This document shows, piece by piece, positions 1 to 4,577 of a DNA stretch of 14,181 nucleotides (the stretch's first letter is position 1; every line of letters begins with the position of its first letter). Source of the DNA: Thermoplasmata archaeon (lineage in GTDB: Archaea > Thermoplasmatota > E2 > DHVEG-1); assembly GCA_030637965.1 (NCBI GenBank), contig DAOWFO010000031.1, positions 1-14,181 on the forward strand, read 5' to 3'. The position numbers and the translations under genes are program-made. Below the pieces are notes generated by a model. It had not been told where the DNA came from. It saw only the letters and a program-made list of their open reading frames with translations, and ran no database searches.

Positions 1-8
1 AGAAATGG

Positions 9-25
9 GTTTGACAAGTTCAAAC
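9..25. repeat. 17-bp inverted repeat near window edge
   Basis: Perfect 6-base arms (GTTTGA and TCAAAC) flank a 5-base spacer, just beyond the stop of the minus-strand gene that ends at 49. It could be an operator or a weak hairpin for a gene outside the window. It has no T-run, so a terminator role is not supported. Confidence 0.25.
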
Positions 26-48
26 TCAAGATAAAATGGATACATACA

Positions 49-351
49 TCAAAATTTTATGAATACGCATAGCATATCTTTTGCAGCTTTAAACTCTAGA
101 TCATTACTTTTATCTATTTTTTCCTTAAGGCTTCGAATTGTTTTTTCATGTTCAATAAGAATAGACATAACAATAGGTTCAAAAGGATTTGGAATAGCTA
201 TGTTTGATCCAGCAGCTCCATGTTTTCTTGCGTGGTTCAACAATTCTTCAAATGCTTCCTTGTCAATTTTTTTTAATACTCTTTTAAAATCATTCCATTC
301 AATTCCAAATGACTCAATCAAATATCGAAATGTTGGGATTGTCCTGCCCAT
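49..351 (-). CDS. Conserved archaeal MGRT-type hypothetical protein
   Basis: A 100-residue soluble protein. It opens with MGRTIPTFR, continues with a charged helical stretch (WNDFKRVLKKIDKEAF, residues about 19-34), an ARKHG segment (41-45), an NPFEPIVMSILIEHEK block (55-70) and a lysine-rich C-terminal helix. From memory, this order of motifs matches a small protein family common in euryarchaea (MGRT-P-x-FR, then W-x-x-FRR-x-L, then HARKHADA, then NPFE-x-x-x-x-SILLE). I believe it is catalogued as a domain of unknown function, and I do not know its role. The start is supported by a GGAGG ribosome site ten bases before the ATG. A possible 42-residue basic ORF (413-541) lies 61 bases upstream on the same strand and may share its transcript. 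A plus-strand ORF over the same bases is its antisense shadow. Confidence 0.75.
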   Translation of the reverse strand: MGRTIPTFRYLIESFGIEWNDFKRVLKKIDKEAFEELLNHARKHGAAGSNIAIPNPFEPIVMSILIEHEKTIRSLKEKIDKSNDLEFKAAKDMLCVFIKF

Positions 352-412
352 CGTAATTTTCCTCCAATATCATATAATCTTCATCAGTAATTAAGAAAAT
401 CAATTAACAGAG

Positions 413-541
413 TTATTGTCTACTGTTTTTTTGATTCCTCCAATTTGATAGTTTTGTTTGTTTAGGTTTCTTCTCTAAATCATAAATTCGCTGCCAAACA
501 CGTTTTACTCTTTCTCCAAATCTTTTTATAATAATCACCAT
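413..541 (-). CDS. Possible small basic protein, 42 residues
   Basis: ATG to TAA encodes 42 residues, very rich in Lys/Arg (begins MVIIIKRFGERVKRVWQRIY, ends NWRNQKNSRQ), with an amphipathic helix-like first half. No ribosome site is seen. On the minus strand a TATA-like ATAAATATT lies about 30 bases upstream, which would fit a leaderless or near-leaderless start. The stop is 61 bases before the start of the MGRT-type gene, so the two may be co-transcribed. I recognise no family. The composition (balanced charge, two Trp, Arg-rich) is more protein-like than most random AT-rich ORFs, but the length makes this tentative. Confidence 0.35.
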   Translation of the reverse strand: MVIIIKRFGERVKRVWQRIYDLEKKPKQTKLSNWRNQKNSRQ

Positions 542-678
542 AACTATTTGTGTATTTTAATTAAAAAATATTTATGAGAGGTTATCAAAAGTATTATGAT
601 GATTTGCTTATCTTTTTTCAAAGAAATTACCATTAAAATTTGGGTACCTTGAAAATTAGATGATTTAAGGTGTTATAG

Positions 679-700
679 TTTATCATTAATTTCTGATAAA
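679..700. repeat. Inverted repeat upstream of GNAT promoter
   Basis: TTTATCA (679-685) and TGATAAA (694-700) are perfect 7-base arms separated by 8 bases. They end about 12 bases before the TATA-like element of the acetyltransferase gene. This position would suit a regulator binding next to the BRE/TATA region. In AT-rich sequence such a dyad can arise by chance. Confidence 0.3.
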
Positions 701-708
701 ACAGTGGA

Positions 709-721
709 TTTTTATAATATA
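709..721 (+). promoter_or_regulatory. TATA box for GNAT gene
   Basis: TTTTTATAATATA, centred about 22 bases before the first ATG (737) and about 37 before the second (752). Archaeal transcription usually begins 24-28 bases downstream of the TATA box. This gives either a leaderless mRNA starting at 737 or a leader of roughly 12 bases for a start at 752. Confidence 0.45.
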
Positions 722-736
722 GTATTATAACAAATC

Positions 737-1240
737 ATGTGTGATTATAACATGTTATCAATTAGAGAAGCAAAGATAAAAGATTTAGAGAAAATAACAG
801 AAATTTATAACGAAGCGATCCTTAAAACAACAGCTACTTTTGATACTCAAATAAAAACATTTGATGAGCAAAAAGTTTGGTTTAAATGTCATTATCAAAA
901 AAATCCGATACTAATTGCTGAGGAAAATAATGTTATCGTTGGATGGGCATCTCTTAGTAAATGGTCTGATAGATGTGTTTATTCTGACACTTATGAGATT
1001 TCATGTTATGTTAAAGAAGAATTTCAGAATAAGGGTATTGGAAAAAGTTTAATGGAAAATTTACTTGAAGAAGGTAAAAAAGCTGGATTTCATGTTGTGA
1101 TAGCTCGAATAACAGAGGGAAATTTAAATAGCATTCATCTTCATGAATCTTTAGGGTTTGAACATATCGGAATTATGAAAGAGGTTGGTTTTAAATTTGG
1201 AAAACGTTTAGATGTATATTTAATGGAAAAAATATTCTGA
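737..1240 (+). CDS. GNAT N-acetyltransferase, phosphinothricin/methionine sulfoximine type
   Basis: A 167-residue GNAT-fold acetyltransferase. The opening IREAKIKDLEKITEIYNEAI (9-28), then TTATFDT (31-37) and the EQKVWFKCH block (44-52), follow the layout of the Pat/MnaT branch, which N-acetylates phosphinothricin, methionine sulfoximine or related small amino acids using acetyl-CoA. The acetyl-CoA pyrophosphate loop is QNKGIGKSL (97-105), and an N-x-x-S-x-x-L-HESLGF stretch (130-141) forms the usual motif B. The protein should be cytosolic. The true start may be the second Met (752), since family members normally begin just before IR-x-A. No ribosome site precedes either ATG, while a TATA box at 709-721 fits a leaderless start. 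It stands alone, with an inverted repeat upstream of its promoter. This family moves easily between bacteria and archaea. The exact substrate cannot be told from sequence. Confidence 0.9.
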   Translation: MCDYNMLSIREAKIKDLEKITEIYNEAILKTTATFDTQIKTFDEQKVWFKCHYQKNPILIAEENNVIVGWASLSKWSDRCVYSDTYEISCYVKEEFQNKGIGKSLMENLLEEGKKAGFHVVIARITEGNLNSIHLHESLGFEHIGIMKEVGFKFGKRLDVYLMEKIF

Positions 1241-1284
1241 ATCGTAGTTTAAAAGGTCAAAAATAAAACAATATGAATATTTTA

Positions 1285-1734
1285 TTAAAATTCATAGTGT
1301 ATTAAATTACTCCAATCTTGAATATTTATATTTATATCACCTGATTTTTCCTGATATTGATATTGCCATGATTTTTTTAATGATAATAAATTAAAACCAA
1401 GATTCTCTGTTATCTACATATCGTATGGATCATCATTATTCTCGTGAGATAATAAAACATTAACCTGAACAGGGTCGGATTCCATAAATGATGACGCGAT
1501 TAATTGAAAATCATGCTTTATACATCCTCCACTATATGATATATTAAAATAAAGTATATTTTTGAAAAGTCGAACTTTATTAATTATAAAAGGATCTTTC
1601 GGTGCATCTTGATAATAAGAATCGTCAATAATAATTTCTTGAAAAAGAATTAGTGCATCCACTTAATCCAATGATTAGTATAAAAGCAATTATTAGTATT
1701 TCAATAAGATTTTTTTTCTTATTCTAACACTCAA
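1285..1734 (-). pseudogene. Decayed secreted lipoprotein gene
   Basis: Three pieces lie in the right order on the minus strand. First, from TTG at 1734, a basic start and a hydrophobic signal ending in the lipobox IIGLSGC (Cys codon at 1655-1657); joining them needs one extra base in the A8 run. Second, a change of frame at a short T-run near 1642-1646 leads into an 81-codon stretch ending at 1414, containing SYSGGCIKHDFQLIASSFMES and then VQVNVLLSHENNDDP. Third, past an in-frame TAG (1414-1416), the same frame stays open for 43 codons (ITENLGFNLLSLKK to WSNLIHYEF) to TAA at 1285-1287. The second and third parts read as one domain of a secreted family I recall with the pattern SGGC-x-x-H-x-F-x-L and SHE-x-x-DDPCD-x-W. 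The TAG sits where that family tends to have Trp (TGG), so one base change explains it. Three lesions point to a pseudogene. The two homopolymer indels could instead be assembly errors. Confidence 0.6.
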
Positions 1735-1749
1735 AATCTACAATAAGAA

Positions 1750-1875
1750 TTATTTATAAATTCGGTATTTTTCTTCTTTAGTACCAAGTCTATAACCATG
1801 TTTTTTAACAAGAAAATTAATATATTCAGTTTCTTCTTTCGAATATGGTTTTGGATCTCTTTTTTTCCATTTCAT
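1750..1875 (-). CDS. Possible small basic protein, 41 residues
   Basis: ATG to TAA gives 41 residues, strongly charged: begins MKWKKRDPKPYSKEETEYI, then NFLVKKHGYRLGTKEEKYRIYK. It has a protein-like composition and no hydrophobic segment. Its ATG overlaps the TGA of the preceding minus-strand ORF (1872-2108) by an ATGA tetranucleotide, the usual form of translational coupling. It ends 15 bases before the decayed lipoprotein gene. No family is recognised. It may also be the C-terminal remnant of a longer broken gene. Confidence 0.35.
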   Translation of the reverse strand: MKWKKRDPKPYSKEETEYINFLVKKHGYRLGTKEEKYRIYK

Positions 1876-2108
1876 TCTTTAATTCTAAATAACTTTTGTT
1901 TTATAAATCTATTTCTACCAAAGAAATATTGAGTTATTGGAAAAATGATACTTTTTTTATCATTAATGCTTGTTATTTTCACCCAGGAAGTTTTGTAATT
2001 TTTTAATTGTTGAAAATCTCCACAAATATTAATATATAAATCGAGATAATTTTCTTTTAATGATTGGAAAAAAATATTCAAATTATAGAGTGTTTCTTGC
2101 TCTTGCAA
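1872..2108 (-). CDS. Weakly supported hypothetical ORF, 78 residues
   Basis: 78 residues with no recognised motif (YLDLYINICGDFQQL at 21-35, SIIFPITQYFFGRNRF at 53-68). The TGA overlaps the ATG of the 41-residue ORF downstream. Against it, its first 49 bases overlap head-on with the plus-strand ORF starting at 2060, which has a well-placed promoter. The real gene, if any, may begin at an internal GTG (1982) or be a fragment of a degraded gene. I include it only because of the stop/start overlap. Confidence 0.25.
   Translation of the reverse strand: MQEQETLYNLNIFFQSLKENYLDLYINICGDFQQLKNYKTSWVKITSINDKKSIIFPITQYFFGRNRFIKQKLFRIKE
2032..2040 (+). promoter_or_regulatory. TATA box for 65-residue membrane protein gene
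   Basis: ATATATAAA begins exactly 28 bases before the ATG at 2060, predicting transcription from about the start codon (leaderless mRNA). The same nine bases at the same spacing precede the ORF at 2937. Confidence 0.55.
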
Positions 2109-2257
2109 TAATTATTGTTTTTGCAACCACATTACAACTTTTCTTAGGATTTGGTCTTTTTGCTTCTGGTTCAAATGATTTTATTGGTTATCTTATTGGC
2201 TCAGGTGGTTTCTTGATATTTTTTTTAATATATGCAATTTTAAAGAAAATGGGTTAG
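2060..2257 (+). CDS. Small two-helix membrane protein, 65 residues
   Basis: Two hydrophobic helices (residues about 11-35 and 42-61) joined by a short polar turn (ASGSND), with a basic N-terminus (MIGKKYSNYR) and a KKMG end. This suggests a hairpin membrane protein with both ends in the cytoplasm. No ribosome site is present; the ATATATAAA box 28 bases upstream supports a leaderless start. The gene ends with TAG. No family is recognised. It is one of several unrelated small membrane proteins in this part of the window. Confidence 0.65.
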   Translation: MIGKKYSNYRVFLALAIIIVFATTLQLFLGFGLFASGSNDFIGYLIGSGGFLIFFLIYAILKKMG

Positions 2258-2328
2258 TTTTAACTGAAAAGTAATCTTGTTTTCTAAAGAAAATCATAAA
2301 TTTAAGATTTATACCAAAAAATTATTAT

Positions 2329-2652
2329 TTGAATGGTCATTTTAGAATATTGGTGAAAATGGCAAGATTAATTTGGAATAGATGCCCAAAACATAGGATG
2401 GAAATGACGAGAGATTATGATAAAGAACTTAGACCTTTCTATTATTGTCCCATATGCGGTTTTTATCGATATCATGAAGGAAAAGAAGGGTATGATAATA
2501 GATTAATTTGGAGTGATATTGACAATCTAGAATTAAAAAATTCAGAAAAATCAGATGCAGATGGTCCTCTTTGTCCCCAATGTAAAGGCAATTATTTATC
2601 ACCTTTTGAGGGGGAAGGGTGGTACTGCTCCAGATGTAAGTTTAGGAATTGA
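2329..2652 (+). CDS. Double zinc-ribbon protein
   Basis: 107 residues with two metal-binding knuckle pairs. The first is C19-P-K-H22 with C40-P-I-C43. The second is C82-P-Q-C85 with C100-S-R-C103. Each pair is spaced like a zinc ribbon, so the protein probably binds two zinc ions and is cytosolic. Between them is a charged linker (DIDNLELKNSEKSDADG, 63-79). There is no catalytic domain; similar short archaeal ribbons act as nucleic-acid or protein adaptors, but no role can be assigned here. The start may be the internal Met 11 (ATG at 2359), just after a GGTGA ribosome-type site, because the first ten residues look like leader sequence. The ORF lies 71 bases after the 65-residue membrane protein, and its own promoter is not obvious. 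Confidence 0.75.
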   Translation: MNGHFRILVKMARLIWNRCPKHRMEMTRDYDKELRPFYYCPICGFYRYHEGKEGYDNRLIWSDIDNLELKNSEKSDADGPLCPQCKGNYLSPFEGEGWYCSRCKFRN

Positions 2653-2797
2653 ATTAATCTAAATAATCATCTAGTTTTATATTCAAAAAGTTAGTAGTAA
2701 CATTCATTTTAATTGTCTTTTAATATTATTCCGTATTATTTTTTCATGATATTAAATTAGAGGAATTTGGAACAAACAATACTTATGTAATTCTATT

Positions 2798-2847
2798 AAG
2801 TAAATCTTATAATATAAAAAAAGGAATATTTACTTTTTATTTTTTTA
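2798..2847 (+). terminator. Hairpin and T-rich terminator-like element
   Basis: AAGTAAAT (2798-2805) and ATTTACTT (2828-2835) form an 8-bp stem over a 22-base A-rich loop, followed directly by a T-rich run. It lies in the 284-base gap between the zinc-ribbon gene and the 31-residue ORF and could end transcription from the left. Apart from this and the TATA box at 2909 I see nothing else in the gap. Confidence 0.3.
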
Positions 2848-2908
2848 AATTATTGTTATTTTTCCAAAGAATAAATCAATTAATGTTTAATTTTGTTAAG
2901 CGGAGAAT

Positions 2909-2917
2909 ATATATAAA
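2909..2917 (+). promoter_or_regulatory. TATA box for 31-residue ORF
   Basis: ATATATAAA begins exactly 28 bases upstream of the ATG at 2937, identical in sequence and spacing to the box at 2032-2040. It predicts a leaderless transcript beginning at the ORF. Confidence 0.55.
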
Positions 2918-2936
2918 GATACTTATATTTTGCTAA

Positions 2937-3032
2937 ATGGGGAAGAAAATGAAAAGAAAAATTATTAGTTTATTAACATTTATGTTATTAATTGCTAGTT
3001 TATTTATTGTTAGCAATACTTTTGTGTTTTAA
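2937..3032 (+). CDS. Hydrophobic mini-protein or signal-peptide remnant, 31 residues
   Basis: MGKKMKRKIISLL followed by a hydrophobic run (TFMLLIASLFIV) and then SNTFVF and TAA. It reads as a complete signal peptide or single membrane helix with almost nothing after it. The strong TATA box 28 bases upstream says the ORF is transcribed. It may be a genuine one-helix microprotein or the front end of a secreted protein gene broken by a frameshift. Downstream, another frame ends in a 25-residue protein-like stretch (SKNERREIKTSFFEVREKL and on, stop near 3175), which would fit a decayed mature part. Confidence 0.4.
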   Translation: MGKKMKRKIISLLTFMLLIASLFIVSNTFVF

Positions 3033-3203
3033 ACCAATTTTAATATTATTAATTATTCAATTCAAGAAGGAGTATAATTAGTATGTTCTATATATTTTAT
3101 CTAAAAATGAGAGAAGAGAAATTAAAACTAGTTTTTTCGAAGTAAGAGAAAAACTGCCTGAAATATTCACTTTTTAATTAATTGTAAATAAAAATGTTTA
3201 TAT

Positions 3204-3235
3204 ATTTATAAAACCACTATTATATCACAGGTGAG
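3204..3235 (+). promoter_or_regulatory. TATA box and ribosome site for small secreted protein
   Basis: ATTTATAAA (3204-3212) lies about 28-36 bases before the ATG at 3241. AGGTGAG (3229-3235) is a good match to the archaeal ribosome-binding consensus, five bases before the ATG. The predicted leader is only about 10 bases, so the ribosome site would sit at the very 5' end of the mRNA. Confidence 0.55.
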
Positions 3236-3240
3236 TTGAT

Positions 3241-3534
3241 ATGAATAAAAAATTATTAGTAATATCAGGAGTAGCATTAATAGCGCTATTAGGAACAATT
3301 ATAATTCCAGTAGTTTCAGAACCAACAGATGCAGGACTTTTTGGTAGGACACATATAAGAGCAATTGGAAGAAATTTCCATATCTGTGATGATGATGGCG
3401 GATTATATGGACACATATTTATTGGTTTAAAGGGATTTAAACTTGTTTTTAATGAAGATATTGTAATCCCAAAAGAAAATATCCGATGGGTAGAATTAAC
3501 CAAACATAGGTTAAATTGTGTTTATATAGAATAA
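3241..3534 (+). CDS. Small secreted or anchored protein, 97 residues
   Basis: A basic N-terminus (MNKK) and a long hydrophobic stretch (residues 5-25) form a signal peptide or N-terminal anchor, with a likely cut after VVS (26). The mature part has a glycine-rich beta-like pattern (AGLFGRTHIRAIGRNFHIC, then DDDGGLYGHIFIGLKGFKLVF) and ends NCVYIE. I recall similar LFG-x-T-x-I-x-x-IG ... GHIFIG proteins in uncultured archaea but know no function. It should act outside the membrane. The two Cys (49 and 93) could form a disulphide. A good ribosome site and TATA box precede it. It converges with the minus-strand zinc microprotein, whose stop lies two bases beyond its own. Confidence 0.75.
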   Translation: MNKKLLVISGVALIALLGTIIIPVVSEPTDAGLFGRTHIRAIGRNFHICDDDGGLYGHIFIGLKGFKLVFNEDIVIPKENIRWVELTKHRLNCVYIE

Positions 3535-3535
3535 A

Positions 3536-3628
3536 TCAATCTTTCATAGAACAAATTTCACAAGAATAATCATATATATCTGTTGGAACAAACATCCTTC
3601 CACACGTTTTACATCTTCTTTCTTTCAT
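3536..3628 (-). CDS. Zinc-ribbon microprotein, 30 residues
   Basis: ATG to TGA encodes 30 residues with two CxxC knuckles: C6-K-T-C9 and C23-E-I-C26, separated by 13 residues (RMFVPTDIYDYS between), followed by SMKD. This is a minimal zinc-ribbon or rubredoxin-like layout, and four Cys at knuckle spacing in 30 residues is unlikely by chance in AT-rich DNA. It starts 22 bases after the TAG of the 80-residue membrane protein on the same strand, with an AGGT site near its ATG, so the two probably form an operon driven by the promoter near 4000. The function is unknown; comparable microproteins serve as adaptors or metal sensors. Confidence 0.6.
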   Translation of the reverse strand: MKERRCKTCGRMFVPTDIYDYSCEICSMKD

Positions 3629-3650
3629 ATTCTACCTTACTTTCAAATAA

Positions 3651-3893
3651 CTATTTCTTTTCTTCAATCCATTCTTCTTTATCTTCTGGTTTTTTAAAAT
3701 CTGGTATTATTACCAATATTGAGGTGATAATCCCAATCACTATGGATATATAAGATAATATCCTAATGGAGAAAATTAATAACTCTGATGCAGTATCATT
3801 AGGTAATATATAAGGAAGTTCCAATGTTGTAAAAAATAGAATTACTCCTAATCCAATTTCACTCAATCCAGTTGTAAGTTGTTTTCTATCCAT
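3651..3893 (-). CDS. Two-helix membrane protein, 80 residues
   Basis: Two hydrophobic helices (about residues 8-28 and 45-65) joined by a short outside loop (PYILPNDTASE), and a highly charged cytoplasmic tail (DFKKPEDKEEWIEEKK). A GAGGGG ribosome-type site lies just before the ATG, supporting the start. It is the first gene of a probable two-gene operon with the CxxC microprotein. Its promoter region (TATA on the minus strand at 3996-4003) is overlapped by one of two matching inverted repeats, so it is likely regulated. No family is recognised. Confidence 0.7.
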   Translation of the reverse strand: MDRKQLTTGLSEIGLGVILFFTTLELPYILPNDTASELLIFSIRILSYISIVIGIITSILVIIPDFKKPEDKEEWIEEKK

Positions 3894-3976
3894 ATCCCCT
3901 CATCCTCAATCTTTGATGATAGAACACATTTTTCCTTAATTAACTATCTACAATTTCATTTCACCATCTATATTTG

Positions 3977-3995
3977 GTTTACAACAACCGTAAAC
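3977..3995. promoter_or_regulatory. Operator-like inverted repeat, copy 1
   Basis: GTTTAC-AACAACC-GTAAAC, a perfect 6-base dyad with a 7-base spacer. For minus-strand transcription it lies immediately downstream of the TATA box (3996-4003), between TATA and the expected start point, where a bound protein would block RNA polymerase. It matches copy 2 in arm sequence and spacer length; the repeat centres are 44 bases apart. Confidence 0.55.
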
Positions 3996-4003
3996 TATTT
4001 ATA
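3996..4003 (-). promoter_or_regulatory. TATA box for membrane protein and zinc microprotein operon
   Basis: On the minus strand this reads TATAAATA. Transcription should begin near 3970-3974, giving a leader of about 80 bases before the ATG of the 80-residue membrane protein. The downstream edge of the box abuts the inverted repeat at 3977-3995. Confidence 0.5.
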
Positions 4004-4012
4004 CCCCTAAAG

Positions 4013-4021
4013 ACATATATA
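4013..4021 (+). promoter_or_regulatory. TATA box of divergent plus-strand promoter
   Basis: ACATATATATTT region on the plus strand, with the inverted repeat copy 2 directly downstream. The expected transcription start is near 4040-4050, just before the hairpin arm at 4054. This promoter mirrors the minus-strand one at 3996-4003. Confidence 0.4.
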
Positions 4022-4038
4022 TTTACAGCAGATGTAAA
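4022..4038. promoter_or_regulatory. Operator-like inverted repeat, copy 2
   Basis: TTTAC-AGCAGAT-GTAAA, a perfect 5-base dyad with a 7-base spacer (the GTAAAC half also matches copy 1). It lies just downstream of the plus-strand TATA box, in the mirror-image position to copy 1 around the minus-strand TATA box. Confidence 0.5.
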
Positions 4039-4044
4039 CAATTA

Positions 4045-4141
4045 AAATTAGAATAATGGGCGTCGCTTGTGGAAGTGATTATTTTTTAGGTTTTCCTCCT
4101 TCTTCCTCCCCCAAAACTTCCATAATACACTCCCATTTTTC
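4045..4141 (+). ncRNA. Candidate regulated hairpin small RNA
   Basis: Arms 4054-4076 and 4116-4138 form an imperfect 23-position stem: AAATGGG against CCCATTT at the base and TGGAAGT against ACTTCCA at the top, with an equal 9-base partly paired stretch between them on each side. The 39-base loop is pyrimidine-rich (TTTTCCTCCTTCTTCCTCCC), and a T5 run follows the stem. The stretch 4051-4150 is 41 percent G+C by my count, well above its AT-rich surroundings, a common sign of structured RNA in such genomes. A TATA box about 30 bases upstream would start transcription at the foot of the stem. The loop carries CCUCC runs that could pair with GGAGG ribosome sites. A 49-codon ORF (4056-4205) covers the same bases and is an alternative reading. 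End points are estimates. Confidence 0.4.
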
Positions 4142-4181
4142 CCCCTATAAAAACTTCAGATATTACTTTATTAAGGTTTAT

Positions 4182-4367
4182 TTAACCCCCCCTCCATTTC
4201 TCTAATTTATTAGAAAGTAATAGCATTACTCCAAAAGTAAATAATCCGCCTATTACCAATACTCCGAAAAAGTAAACTTGCGGTGTAAAAAATTGTGAAG
4301 TAAAAGTAATTAATACTATTATTACTCCAACAATAATTAGTATCAAACCAATTAATACTCTATTCAT
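4182..4367 (-). CDS. Two-helix membrane protein, 61 residues
   Basis: MNRV followed by two strongly hydrophobic helices (about 4-24 and 33-51) separated by TSQFFTPQVY, and a short basic tail (NKLEKWRGG). It fits a small membrane hairpin with both ends in the cytoplasm. No ribosome site is visible. On the minus strand a GTATAAAAG box (4421-4429) would start transcription about 30 bases before the ATG. Its 3' end faces the candidate hairpin RNA, so the two transcripts may overlap at their ends. No family is recognised. Confidence 0.6.
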   Translation of the reverse strand: MNRVLIGLILIIVGVIIVLITFTSQFFTPQVYFFGVLVIGGLFTFGVMLLLSNKLEKWRGG

Positions 4368-4508
4368 ATTTTCTGTAGTTTAATATCAATTGTAATCTTA
4401 AAAAAGTAACGAACGAAATTCTTTTATACGACTTATGAAACCCCCTTTCAATTTATAGATATTACCTGTTTGCAACATCTGTTCCATATTTTATAGGAAG
4501 ATTTAAAT

Positions 4509-4566
4509 TATTATAAAAGATGTTTTATATCAAAATTTTTGTTTTTTGATAGTAAGACAGAACGGA
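4509..4566 (+). promoter_or_regulatory. Promoter and ribosome site for PKD protein
   Basis: ATTATAAAA (4509-4517) is a clear TATA element; transcription would start near 4537. GGAG (4564-4567 region) lies about 10 bases before the ATG at 4578. Confidence 0.45.
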
Positions 4567-4577
4567 GTTATTGAAAA

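Noticed and set aside
59..394. Plus-strand ORF of 111 codons opposite the MGRT-type gene
   Set aside because: Antisense shadow of a gene with a good ribosome site and recognisable family motifs; its own translation is low-complexity Ser/Phe/Ile.
1414..1416. TAG as a pyrrolysine codon in the lipoprotein gene
   Set aside because: Two frameshifts in the same gene point to decay, and TAG is an ordinary stop for several nearby genes.
3225..3503. Minus-strand ORF opposite the 97-residue secreted protein
   Set aside because: The plus-strand frame has a TATA box, a ribosome site and a signal peptide; the minus frame has none.
4056..4205. 49-codon plus-strand ORF over the hairpin RNA candidate
   Set aside because: No ribosome site, unusual composition (Pro/Ser/Tyr runs from C/T-rich loop), and the same bases form a stem-loop. 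Kept only as an alternative reading of that transcript.
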